From: Oscillospiraceae bacterium
Lineage (GTDB): Bacteria; Bacillota; Clostridia; Oscillospirales; Acutalibacteraceae
Assembly: GCA_902790325.1 (NCBI GenBank)
Contig: CADARP010000014.1
Location: 85,777-144,014, forward strand
Length of the DNA stretch: 58,238 bases
Direction of reading: 5' to 3'
Shown: piece by piece, positions 27,611 to 35,144 of the stretch
Layout: every line of letters starts with the position of its first letter
How positions within the stretch are numbered: the first letter of the stretch is position 1
The notes under the pieces: model-generated
The model's database searches: none
What the model was told of the DNA's origin: nothing
What the model saw: the letters and a program-made list of their open reading frames with translations, nothing else
Program-made: the position numbers and the translations under genes

Positions 27611-27970
27611 TCAGTTGGAAATGCATTTCCCATTCTTTTTTGCGGTCGTTATGGATGCGATCAACATTCTGCGAATCTTTCCGCACTTTTCGGAAACAGT
27701 ATTGTACTGCTCTTCGGATAGAGCTTGTATCTTATACAACACTTCCAGCCAATACTCGGTTTCATGACATTCTTTCAAAGCGATTTCCAGCTTGCTGATA
27801 AAATCTGCGCGGCTCTGCGCATATTTCGCTTCATGTGCATTGGCGCCGATAGAAGAGCAGGAACGAAGCAGTTGATTTGTAAACACAGACCTTGATTTGA
27901 TCGAATCGCACAACATCGTTATTTCAACCGTGAGCTCAACCGCAAGCTCCTTAATCGTTTTCTCACCCAT
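27611..27970 (-). CDS. four-helix-bundle protein (23S rRNA IVP / Avd-like family)
   Basis: 119 residues, all helical. It shows the family pattern TNQLLRSCSSIGANAHEAKYAQSRADFISKL (about 27-57) and IALKECHETEYWLEVL. Relatives are encoded in intervening sequences of 23S rRNA genes, and the Avd accessory proteins of diversity-generating retroelements share the fold; they bind nucleic acid. No retroelement or rRNA is present here. The start codon lies 17 bp after a 170-bp array of spaced hairpins (27987-28156), so the array would be its 5' leader. It lies in the AT-richer patch with the Mrr gene. Confidence 0.85.
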   Translation of the reverse strand: MGEKTIKELAVELTVEITMLCDSIKSRSVFTNQLLRSCSSIGANAHEAKYAQSRADFISKLEIALKECHETEYWLEVLYKIQALSEEQYNTVSEKCGKIRRMLIASITTAKKNGKCISN

Positions 27971-27986
27971 TGATTATTCCTTTTGA

Positions 27987-28156
27987 CGATATGTCGCCTG
28001 CGGCGACACGATATATTTGCTTTGCAAACGCGATATGCGCTCGCTTCGCTCGTGCACGATATGATATAAATCCCCCGCGCCCCGCAGGGCATATTGTGCC
28101 GCAGGCATATCGCGCCCGTCAGGGCATATCGCAAATCCCGTCAGGGATTTATATCG
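27987..28156. repeat. symmetric hairpin array with CGATAT-type spacers
   Basis: Short hairpins are separated by spacers. The left half has four spacers in one orientation: CGATATG at 27987, 28031 and 28057, and CGATATA at 28009. The right half has four inverted ones: CATATTG at 28090, CATATCG at 28106 and 28125, TATATCG at 28150. Hairpins include TGTCGCC-TGC-GGCGACA (27992-28008), TTTGC-TTT-GCAAA (28016-28028), GCCC-CGCA-GGGC (28079-28090), TGCC-GCA-GGCA (28097-28107), GCCC-GTCA-GGGC (28114-28125) and AAATCCC-GTCA-GGGATTT (28133-28150). The rumA stop codon is in the last loop. Confidence 0.8.
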
Positions 28157-29298
28157 CGTCGAAACAGTCCCACGACTGTTTCGACATGGTTGGTGTGCGG
28201 GAACATATCCACCGGCTGGATGGCGCGTACCTTATATCCGTTTTTCGTCAGGTGCGCAAGGTCGCGCGCCTGCGTCTCGGGGTTGCAGGAGATGTAAACG
28301 ATGCGTTTCGGCGCGAGCTTTACGGCGGCGCGCAGAAATTCCGGACTGCTGCCGGCGCGCGGCGGGTCCATGAACAACACGTCCGCCTTTTCGCCGTCCT
28401 CGGCCATCGCGGTCATGAAGTCTCCCGCGTCCGCACAGTAAAAGCGCGCGTTGCGCACGCCGTTGCGCTTGCAGTTGGCGATCGCGTCGTGCACGGCGTC
28501 GCGGTTCAATTCCACGCCGACCACCTGCCCGGCAAAGTCGGACGCGACCAGACCGATCGTGCCCACGCCGCAGTACGCGTCGATCGCCGTTTCCGTTTTT
28601 TGCAGAGAGGCAAATTCCATCGCCTTGCCGTACAGCACTTCCGTCTGCACGGGATTGATCTGGTAAAAGGATTTGGCGGAGATGCGGAACACCTTGCCGC
28701 ACAGCGTATCCTCGATATATCCTTTGCCGTACAGCACACGCTCGTTCGGACCGAGCACCAGGTTCGTCGCGTAGGGGTTCACGTTGAGGATCACCGTCGT
28801 GATCACGGGATGTTTTTCCAACAGCGCTTTCACAAAATTGTGCACGGACGGAAACGCCGGTTTTGCCGAAACCAGCACCACCATCACCTCGCCGCTGTGA
28901 AAGCCGCGTTTGACGAGCACATGCCGCAGAATGCCGCGCCCGCTGTCCTCGTCGTACGCCGCGATCTTGAAAGAACGCAGCATCGAACGGATCGTCACGA
29001 TGATCGCGTCCGCCGTCTCGTCCTCCAAAAGGCACGAATCCACCGGCACGACGCGGTGCGTGCCCGACTGGTACACGCCGGAAATCACGCGTCCGTCCCG
29101 CAGCGGCTTGAACGCCGCCTGCACTTTGTTGCGGTAATGGTACGGATTTTCCATGCCGATGATGGGCGAAACTTTGCCGTATTTGTCGAGCAGAATCCGC
29201 ACTTGTTTTTCTTTCCACGCGAGCTGGTCGGCATAGGACAGATTCATCATCTGGCAGCCGCCGCATTTTTTATACAGCGCACAAATTCGTTCGTTCAT
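28141..29298 (-). CDS. 23S rRNA (uracil-5-)-methyltransferase, RumA/RlmD family
   Basis: 385 residues. It methylates a uracil C5 in 23S rRNA with S-adenosylmethionine; RlmD/RlmC-type specificity cannot be told by eye. The N-terminal iron-sulfur cysteines (CALYKKCGGC, residues 6-15) are present. The methyltransferase motifs follow: IDAYCGVGTIGL, MDPPRAG, YISCNPETQARDL with the catalytic Cys, and DMFPHTNHVETVV. There is no N-terminal TRAM domain. The last six residues (RRDINP) and the stop lie in the hairpin array at 27987-28156, so the C-terminus appears to have been rewritten by an insertion. It overlaps the GDPD gene by 4 bp. Confidence 0.94.
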   Translation of the reverse strand: MNERICALYKKCGGCQMMNLSYADQLAWKEKQVRILLDKYGKVSPIIGMENPYHYRNKVQAAFKPLRDGRVISGVYQSGTHRVVPVDSCLLEDETADAIIVTIRSMLRSFKIAAYDEDSGRGILRHVLVKRGFHSGEVMVVLVSAKPAFPSVHNFVKALLEKHPVITTVILNVNPYATNLVLGPNERVLYGKGYIEDTLCGKVFRISAKSFYQINPVQTEVLYGKAMEFASLQKTETAIDAYCGVGTIGLVASDFAGQVVGVELNRDAVHDAIANCKRNGVRNARFYCADAGDFMTAMAEDGEKADVLFMDPPRAGSSPEFLRAAVKLAPKRIVYISCNPETQARDLAHLTKNGYKVRAIQPVDMFPHTNHVETVVGLFRRDINP

Positions 29299-29972
29299 AT
29301 TTCTTTCTTCTCGAGCAGAGACCAGACCATGTCCGGCTTGCGTGTCGTCACGTTGTCGGGACGCATCATCAGCGCATACTGCGCTTCATTCTTTTTGTCG
29401 ACCGTCCACACGGAAACGAGCAGTCCCTCGTCGTGGAAAATGCGCGTCAGCCGCGGTGAGAGGCAGCGCTTGTTGATGTTGACGCCGAGCGCGCCGAGCG
29501 CGCGCACTTTTTGGGCGAGCTTGCGCAGATTCGCAAAGCGGGAAATGCCCGTGTTCAGATAGTACGGCACGGACGGACACTTTTCCCGCGCAATCGGAAT
29601 GTCCTTCTCGAACAGACCGGTAAAAAAGATGCGGTCCAGCACGCCCGCCTCTTTCGCGAGCTGCTCCACGCATTCGAGATGCGACGTGTCCTTGACGTCC
29701 ACGTTGGCGCGCACGTTCGGATGCGCCGCCAGAAACGCGAACGCGTCGCCGAGCGTAACGCACATGCCTGCCGGCGCGTCATGCGAGAGCACCGGTTCGC
29801 CCGCGTCGTCGTACTGCAGGTCGAACTCCACGATCTGCGCCCCGGCCTTTACGCCCGCCTCCATCGCCTCAACGGAATTTTCCGGCAGTCCCATGCTGCC
29901 CGAATGCGCCGTCACGGTAAATCCATGCGGCAGTGTGATCGTTTTTGTGAATCTGTCTGACTTCTTTGCCAT
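29295..29972 (-). CDS. glycerophosphodiester phosphodiesterase-family protein
   Basis: 225 residues, the size of short bacterial GDPDs. These TIM-barrel enzymes cut glycerophosphodiesters to glycerol-3-phosphate and an alcohol with a divalent metal. Visible: TAHSGSMGLPENSVEAMEAGVKAGA with catalytic His22, then VEFDLQYDDAGEPVLSHD containing the metal Glu/Asp and the second His. The normally invariant HRG is HSG here (Arg to Ser next to the catalytic His), which could alter or abolish activity. There is no signal peptide, so it is cytoplasmic. It lies 17 bp after trxB. Confidence 0.88.
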   Translation of the reverse strand: MAKKSDRFTKTITLPHGFTVTAHSGSMGLPENSVEAMEAGVKAGAQIVEFDLQYDDAGEPVLSHDAPAGMCVTLGDAFAFLAAHPNVRANVDVKDTSHLECVEQLAKEAGVLDRIFFTGLFEKDIPIAREKCPSVPYYLNTGISRFANLRKLAQKVRALGALGVNINKRCLSPRLTRIFHDEGLLVSVWTVDKKNEAQYALMMRPDNVTTRKPDMVWSLLEKKEI

Positions 29973-29989
29973 TCCGTTTGCTTCCTTTC

Positions 29990-30892
29990 TTACAGCGCGT
30001 CGATATAGCGGCAGGCGGCGATCGCGGCCGCAGCGCCGTCGGCGGTCGCGGTGGTGATCTGGCGCACCGTCTTGCTGCGGCAGTCGCCCGCGACGAACAC
30101 GCCCGCTTCACCCGTCACGCACTGTTCGTCCACGTCGAAATAGCCGTATTCGTTCAGCGGAACGAGCGCGCGGAACGGCTCGTTTTCCGGCACCTGACCG
30201 ATGGCGACAAAGATGCCGTCCACGGTGAGCGTGGACGTGCTGCCGTCGGTATCGAGCACGATCCCCTCGAGCGCGTCTTCGCCCAGCAGCTCGCGCACGA
30301 CCGTATTGGTGATGAAGGACACATTGTCTCTGCCGCGCAGGATCTCCAGGAGTTTTTCCTCGCCCGTGAACACCGGCAGATTCTGCACGAGCGTCACATG
30401 CGCGCACGTCTCCGAAAGCAGCACCGCTTCCTGCAGCGCCGTATTGCCGCCGCCGATCACGGCGACGCGCTTGCCCTGATAGAACGCGCCGTCGCACACC
30501 GCGCAGTACGACACGCCCTCGCCGACGAGCTCGTCCTCCTTCGGAAGTCCGAGCTGCCTGTGGTGCGAACCGGTCGCTAAAATGACAGCTTTGGCGGAAT
30601 ACGTTTCACCCTCCGTCTCCACGGCGAATCCGTCTCCCTGCCGGCGCACGGCGGTCACCGTCTCCATTTCGACGTCCGCGCCCTGCGCGAGCGTTTGTTC
30701 GAGCAGCCGGTCGGCAAACTGCGTGCCGCTCATCACGGCGATGCCGGGGTAGTTCTCCACCTTCGGGGAATGGGTGATCTGGCCGCCGAACGTCTCCTTT
30801 TCGAGCACCAGCACGCGCTTGCCCGCGCGGCAGGCGTACAGCGCCGCCGTCAGGCCCGCGGGGCCCGCGCCGACTACGAGAATATCTGTCAT
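29990..30892 (-). CDS. trxB: thioredoxin reductase-family flavoprotein
   Basis: 300 residues, normal for low-molecular-weight TrxR. It passes electrons from NADPH via FAD to thioredoxin. Visible: FAD motif VVGAGPAGLTAALYACRAG at residues 6-24, the redox pair CAVC (near 131-134) in SYCAVCDGAFYQGK, the NADPH-binding VIGGGNTALQEA, and the C-terminal FVAGDCRSKTVRQITTATADGA. The common motif is CATC, so CAVC is a mild variant. The ATG at 30892 follows AAGGAG by 9 bases and is preceded by the promoter at 30928-30956. It heads trxB-GDPD-rumA. Confidence 0.93.
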   Translation of the reverse strand: MTDILVVGAGPAGLTAALYACRAGKRVLVLEKETFGGQITHSPKVENYPGIAVMSGTQFADRLLEQTLAQGADVEMETVTAVRRQGDGFAVETEGETYSAKAVILATGSHHRQLGLPKEDELVGEGVSYCAVCDGAFYQGKRVAVIGGGNTALQEAVLLSETCAHVTLVQNLPVFTGEEKLLEILRGRDNVSFITNTVVRELLGEDALEGIVLDTDGSTSTLTVDGIFVAIGQVPENEPFRALVPLNEYGYFDVDEQCVTGEAGVFVAGDCRSKTVRQITTATADGAAAAIAACRYIDAL

Positions 30893-30927
30893 GGAACAAC
30901 ACTCCTTTTCGATACATTCATCTTTAC

Positions 30928-30956
30928 AGTATAGCGCATTTATCCTCTCTATGCAA
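30928..30956 (-). promoter_or_regulatory. promoter of the trxB operon
   Basis: On the minus strand TTGCAT (30956-30951), a 17-bp spacer and TATACT (30933-30928). The start codon at 30892 lies about 30 nt downstream of the expected transcription start. Confidence 0.8.
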
Positions 30957-31025
30957 GTGCGCGCCCCGAACATTTTCCGCGCGCGTTTTTCCTTCGTTTT
31001 GCCGCCGATTTTCCGCGCTCTTTTC

Positions 31026-31054
31026 TTGACATCTCCTCTGAAAAGGTATAAAAT
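31026..31054 (+). promoter_or_regulatory. promoter of the mgtE transcript
   Basis: A perfect TTGACA (31026-31031), a 17-bp spacer and TAAAAT (31049-31054). The leader from here to the mgtE start codon is about 185 nt. Confidence 0.8.
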
Positions 31055-31091
31055 ATAGTTTAGGCATTTGCCAAAAATAAAGTATAAAGGA

Positions 31092-31237
31092 GGGAACGTC
31101 ATGGATGCTGGAGGCAGTAACGGCACACCGGTAGGCCGAAGTCCGAAGGGACGCGTCGGCATCCTGCGCCGCCGTTCCCTTTGAGAAGACCTGCCGTGTC
31201 GGCTTCCGAACACCTGACTATCTTATGAAGCAGGAGG
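31092..31237 (+). promoter_or_regulatory. structured mgtE leader, candidate metal-responsive element
   Basis: Nested helices can be drawn: GGGAACG (31092-31098) with CGTTCCC (31173-31179); GGATGC (31103-31108) with GCATCC (31159-31164); CGGC/GCCG (31121-31124, 31135-31138); GTCC-GAAG-GGAC (31141-31152). A second unit, CCTGC (31190-31194) with GCAGG (31230-31234), encloses a hairpin and covers part of the mgtE ribosome binding site. It lacks the recognisable conserved M-box (ykoK) strings. Control of a magnesium transporter through this leader is inferred. Confidence 0.6.
31101..31184 (+). CDS. putative 27-residue leader peptide of mgtE
   Basis: ATG to TGA, 27 codons, with AAAGGAGGG placed 6 bases before the ATG. 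The peptide is rich in Gly, Arg and Pro and ends in ILRRRSL. It lies entirely inside the structured mgtE leader, so translation would open the helices at 31092-31179. Leader peptides with Pro or Arg runs control magnesium transporter genes in enterobacteria (mgtL); this one is not a sequence match to those. It may instead be a chance ORF in a structured RNA. Confidence 0.5.
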   Translation: MDAGGSNGTPVGRSPKGRVGILRRRSL

Positions 31238-31247
31238 AAAAGAACCG

Positions 31248-32627
31248 ATGGCAGAACATACTGTAACGATGGAAACCACCCTCGAACTGCTGCTCGAGGA
31301 AAAGAAATACGCCACCATCCGCGACATCCTGATCACGATGAACCCCGCGGACATCGCCGGCGTATTCGACGGCATGGAGGAATCGTCCCTGCCGCTGCTG
31401 TTCCGGCTGCTGCCGAAAGAGCTGGCTGCCGAAACGTTTGTCGAAATGGAATCGGACGCGCAGGAGCTGCTGATCCGCGGCTTCTCCGACTCCGAGCTGA
31501 ATGAAGTGCTCAACGAGCTGTACGTCGACGACGCGGTCGACATCGTGGAGGAAATGCCCGCAAACGTCGTGCGGCGCATCCTGCACCAGGCCGACCCGCA
31601 GATGCGCAAGGAAATCAACGAGATCCTGCGCTACCCCGAAAACTCCGCCGGTTCGATCATGACGACCGAGTACGTGTCGCTGCGGCCGGAAATGACGGTG
31701 GGCGAGGCGATCCTGCGCATCCGCCGCACCGGCGTCGACAAGGAGACGATCTACACCTGCTACGTGCTGGAAAAGGACCGCACGCTGCTGGGTCTGGTCA
31801 CGGTCAAGGATCTGCTGCTTGAGCAGGACGACGAGACCAAGATCGTCGAAATGATGGAGCAGAACGTGATCTCCGTCAACACCCACACCGACCAGGAAGA
31901 AGTCGCGCAGATGCTGTCGAAGTACAACTTCCTCGCGCTGCCCGTTCTCGACACGGAAAACCGCATGGTCGGCATCATCACGTTCGACGACGCCATGGAC
32001 GTCATGGAAGACGAGGCCACGGAAGATATGGAACTGATGGGCGGTATGCTGCCGTCGGACAAGACGTATCTGCGCTCGACCGTGTGGGATCTGTTCCTGC
32101 ACCGCATCCCGTGGCTGCTGCTGCTGATGGTCTCCGCCACCTTCACCGGCCTGATCATCACCAACTTTGAAAGCGCGCTCGCCGCGCAGGTGGCGCTGAC
32201 CGCGTTCATCCCCATGCTCATGGACACCGGCGGCAACTCCGGTTCCCAGTCGTCGGTCACGATCATCCGCGCGCTGTCGCTGGGCGAGCTGGAATTCCGC
32301 GATCTGCCGCGGGTCATCTGGAAAGAGCTGCGCACCGCAATGTTCTGCGGCACCGTGCTGGCCGTCGCCTGCTTCGGCAAGATCATGCTGGTCGACCGGC
32401 TCATTATGCACAACGAAGAGGTGACCGTCCTCGTGGCGCTGGTCGTCTGTCTGACGATGGTGCTCACGGTCATGGTCGCCAAACTCATCGGCTGTTCTCT
32501 GCCGATGATCGCCAAAAAAATCGGGTTCGACCCCGCGGTCATGGCCAGTCCCTTCATCACCACGATGGTGGACGCGCTGTCGCTGCTGGTGTATTTCGGC
32601 ATCGCGAACGCGCTGCTGATCCGATAA
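31248..32627 (+). CDS. mgtE: magnesium transporter MgtE
   Basis: 459 residues. Domains in order: cytoplasmic N domain of helical repeats (about 1-125), a CBS pair (about 130-255; SIMTTEYVSL and MVGIITFDDAMDV), a connecting helix, and five membrane helices with the pore signature FIPMLMDTGGNSGSQSS near residues 320-335. MgtE is a homodimeric Mg2+ channel that closes when its cytoplasmic domains bind Mg2+. GGAGG lies 10 bases before the ATG. It has its own promoter (31026-31054), a leader of unusual structure, and a terminator at 32639-32669. Confidence 0.97.
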   Translation: MAEHTVTMETTLELLLEEKKYATIRDILITMNPADIAGVFDGMEESSLPLLFRLLPKELAAETFVEMESDAQELLIRGFSDSELNEVLNELYVDDAVDIVEEMPANVVRRILHQADPQMRKEINEILRYPENSAGSIMTTEYVSLRPEMTVGEAILRIRRTGVDKETIYTCYVLEKDRTLLGLVTVKDLLLEQDDETKIVEMMEQNVISVNTHTDQEEVAQMLSKYNFLALPVLDTENRMVGIITFDDAMDVMEDEATEDMELMGGMLPSDKTYLRSTVWDLFLHRIPWLLLLMVSATFTGLIITNFESALAAQVALTAFIPMLMDTGGNSGSQSSVTIIRALSLGELEFRDLPRVIWKELRTAMFCGTVLAVACFGKIMLVDRLIMHNEEVTVLVALVVCLTMVLTVMVAKLIGCSLPMIAKKIGFDPAVMASPFITTMVDALSLLVYFGIANALLIR

Positions 32628-32638
32628 ACGGATTTCTG

Positions 32639-32669
32639 CCTTCTTTCGCCGGCGCGGAAGAAGGTTTTT
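32639..32669 (+). terminator. terminator after mgtE
   Basis: CCTTCTTTCGC (32639-32649) pairs with GCGGAAGAAGG (32654-32664), 11 bp with one G-U pair, then TTTTT. Confidence 0.9.
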
Positions 32670-32743
32670 CCGACGAATGACAACGCACACGCGCACAGCG
32701 TGCCGCGCAAAACGCCGCCGTCAGAGAGGAGTCTGCAATCGGG

Positions 32744-35110
32744 ATGAAAACGCATTTCTTACGCAAAACACTGTGTGTCCTGCTGGCATGCGCGCTCGCG
32801 CTTCCGGCAGTCTTTTCCGCGCTCGCCGGCACGCCGGCGGAAAACGCGCATCTGCATTTCGGTTCCGACGGCAGATTCCGCATCCTCAACTTTTCGGACA
32901 TTCAGGATATCGAATCGCTGGACAGCCGGGTCAAGGTATTCCTGCGGCAGGCGGTCTGCGCCGCGCAGCCCGATCTGATCGTGCTGACGGGCGACAATAT
33001 CTTCGGTACCAAGATTTCCTCCGAGGCGGGCACGCGCACGGCCATTGCGCAGTTCATGACGATCTTTGAGTCGCTGGGCGTGCCGGTCGCGATCGTGTTC
33101 GGCAACCATGACGATGAGGGCGGCACCTCGAAAGAGACGCAGATGCAGATGTACAACAGCTACGGCGTCAGCATCTCCTATGACGAGGGCGGCGTCATGG
33201 ACGGCTGCGGCACCTACAACGTGCCGATCTACGGCTCGACCGAAACCGACAAGGTGAAGTTCAATCTGTGGATGTTCGACACCGGCTCGAACGCATCCTC
33301 CGGCTACGACCACATGCGGGAAAGCCAGTTGAGCTGGTACGTTCAAAAATCCAACGAGCTGAAAGCGGCCAACGGCGGCCGTCCCGTCCCGTCGATCGCG
33401 TTCCAGCACATCATCGTCCGGGAGATCTTCGACGCGCTCAAACAGGTCAGCATCGGCACCTCCGGCGCCGTGCGGTACAATCTCAAATACTACGTCCTGC
33501 CCGATACCGCCGCACCGGGCAGCGTGCTGGGCGAACATCCCTGCCCCAGCAACGGCGGCGATGAATTCTCCGTCGTCAAACAGCAGGGCGACGTCCTGGC
33601 GATCGTCTGCGGCCACGACCATGTCAATCAGTTCATCGTGCCGCATCAGGGGATCGATCTGATCAACACGCCCGGAACCGGCTTTTATTCCTACGGCAAC
33701 GACAGCGTGCGCGGCGCGCGGATCATCGACCTCTACGAACAGACCGGCACCTACTCGACGCGCATGCTGTATCTGCGCGATGCGGCACAGCCGGAGTATT
33801 ACGTGCAGCAGGGCACGCCCAAATACGTCAAAAATATCGCGCTGTGCGTCGCGCAGTCCGCGCAGTACGGCAGCGTCGAAGCCGCGGTGCAGGCAGCGTA
33901 CAGCCGTCTGCTTGCCGCCGTGGACGCGGCCAACGGCAACGGCGCCGCAATGCGGGAGGATCTGAACGGCGGCTCCACCGCGGACAAATCCTCCGCCAAC
34001 CATTATGCGGTCTGCATGGGGTATACGTTCACCGACAATCCCGCCGAAGCGATGCGCGGTCTGGGACTGTGCTACACCGGCTCTGCGGGCGCTTCGGGCG
34101 CGCAGTATGACGGTGCATCGGCAAACGGTCTTGTCTGGAGCCTGTGCAACGCAAACGACCTGACGGTCGCCGGCTCGGACGGCTGCGTCGATCTGAACGC
34201 CGGCACGAGCGGCAGCGCGATCTATTTCGTCGCAAATTACGGCAGTTCCGGCAGTCCGCTGACAGAGATCCGGGTCGTCAACACCGGCGACAGCGCGATC
34301 AGCATGTCCGACTATCCCGGATATACGCTGGCGCCCGCCGTCCTCGGGGGCAAAACCGGTTTGGATTATGCCGACGCCAATAAATCCGCCAAGGGCGACT
34401 ACGTCTACGCACTCTACCGTACCGCTGCGGACGGCGCGGCGCGCATCCAACTGGACAGCCTGCCGCTGCGCGAGGCGATGCTGCGGGCAAAACGGATGCT
34501 CAACGGTGCGGAATCGGCATATGCCGCCGAAAGCGTGGCGGCACTGCAGAGCGCGCTGGCGCAGGCAAACGCCATTGTGCGCGATCTCGACGGCGACCGG
34601 CAGACGACAGTCTACGATCAGGCGGCGATCGACGCGGCGGAGAACCGGATCGGCGTCTGTATACACAATCTCACCGCGCCGCTGTTCACGGTCACATTCG
34701 ACGCGGCGGGCGGACAATGCGCGGAAGCCTCGCGTCCGATCCGCTTCGGCACTGTCTGCGGCGCACTGCCCACGGCGCAGCGCACCCGATATGTGCTGGA
34801 CGGCTGGTACACCGAACCGGACGGCGGCGGCGAACCTGTCACGGCGGATACGGTCTACGACGAGACGTCCGACCGGACGTGGTACGCGCACTGGCTGCCA
34901 GACCCCGACTGGATCGCGGGCGACGCCAACCAGGACCGCAGCGTCGATGTGCGCGACGTGATCGCGCTGCAGCGCTTTCTTGCGGGTGGATGGAACGTGA
35001 CGGTCGAGTTTGACCACGCGGACGTCGACGCCGACGGCAAGGTAAATCTCCGCGACGTGATGCTGCTGCGGCGGTATCTCGCGGGCGGCTGGGACGTTGC
35101 GCTGATTTAG
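32744..35110 (+). CDS. secreted metallophosphoesterase with B-repeat and dockerin
   Basis: 788 residues. A signal peptide (to about LAG, residue 29) is followed by a calcineurin-like phosphoesterase domain: FSDIQD near 52, LTGDNIFG, FGNHDDEGG, FQHIIV and VCGHDHVNQF. Residues about 370-540 form an insert missing from the downstream paralogue, with a Ser/Gly-rich beta-like part. Next come a helical segment (about 570-640), an InlB-type B-repeat (about 648-722; VTFDAAGGQ to TWYAHW) and a dockerin (723-788) with two Ca-binding loops, DANQDRSVDVRD and DVDADGKVNLRD. The dockerin implies docking onto a cohesin-bearing scaffold or surface protein. The substrate is unknown. Confidence 0.88.
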   Translation: MKTHFLRKTLCVLLACALALPAVFSALAGTPAENAHLHFGSDGRFRILNFSDIQDIESLDSRVKVFLRQAVCAAQPDLIVLTGDNIFGTKISSEAGTRTAIAQFMTIFESLGVPVAIVFGNHDDEGGTSKETQMQMYNSYGVSISYDEGGVMDGCGTYNVPIYGSTETDKVKFNLWMFDTGSNASSGYDHMRESQLSWYVQKSNELKAANGGRPVPSIAFQHIIVREIFDALKQVSIGTSGAVRYNLKYYVLPDTAAPGSVLGEHPCPSNGGDEFSVVKQQGDVLAIVCGHDHVNQFIVPHQGIDLINTPGTGFYSYGNDSVRGARIIDLYEQTGTYSTRMLYLRDAAQPEYYVQQGTPKYVKNIALCVAQSAQYGSVEAAVQAAYSRLLAAVDAANGNGAAMREDLNGGSTADKSSANHYAVCMGYTFTDNPAEAMRGLGLCYTGSAGASGAQYDGASANGLVWSLCNANDLTVAGSDGCVDLNAGTSGSAIYFVANYGSSGSPLTEIRVVNTGDSAISMSDYPGYTLAPAVLGGKTGLDYADANKSAKGDYVYALYRTAADGAARIQLDSLPLREAMLRAKRMLNGAESAYAAESVAALQSALAQANAIVRDLDGDRQTTVYDQAAIDAAENRIGVCIHNLTAPLFTVTFDAAGGQCAEASRPIRFGTVCGALPTAQRTRYVLDGWYTEPDGGGEPVTADTVYDETSDRTWYAHWLPDPDWIAGDANQDRSVDVRDVIALQRFLAGGWNVTVEFDHADVDADGKVNLRDVMLLRRYLAGGWDVALI

Positions 35111-35144
35111 CGCGAAACGGAACAAGAACAGAATTGGAGGCGTC

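Noticed and set aside
27611-27970. Diversity-generating retroelement
   Set aside because: The four-helix-bundle protein resembles Avd in fold only; no reverse transcriptase and no template/variable repeat are seen.
27987-28156. CRISPR array
   Set aside because: The repeated units are only 7 bp, invert halfway and separate hairpins rather than unique spacers; no cas genes are near.
31092-31180. M-box (ykoK) or yybP-ykoY riboswitch upstream of mgtE
   Set aside because: The conserved strings I know for these families are not found, and the helices have a different order. It is kept as an unassigned structured leader.
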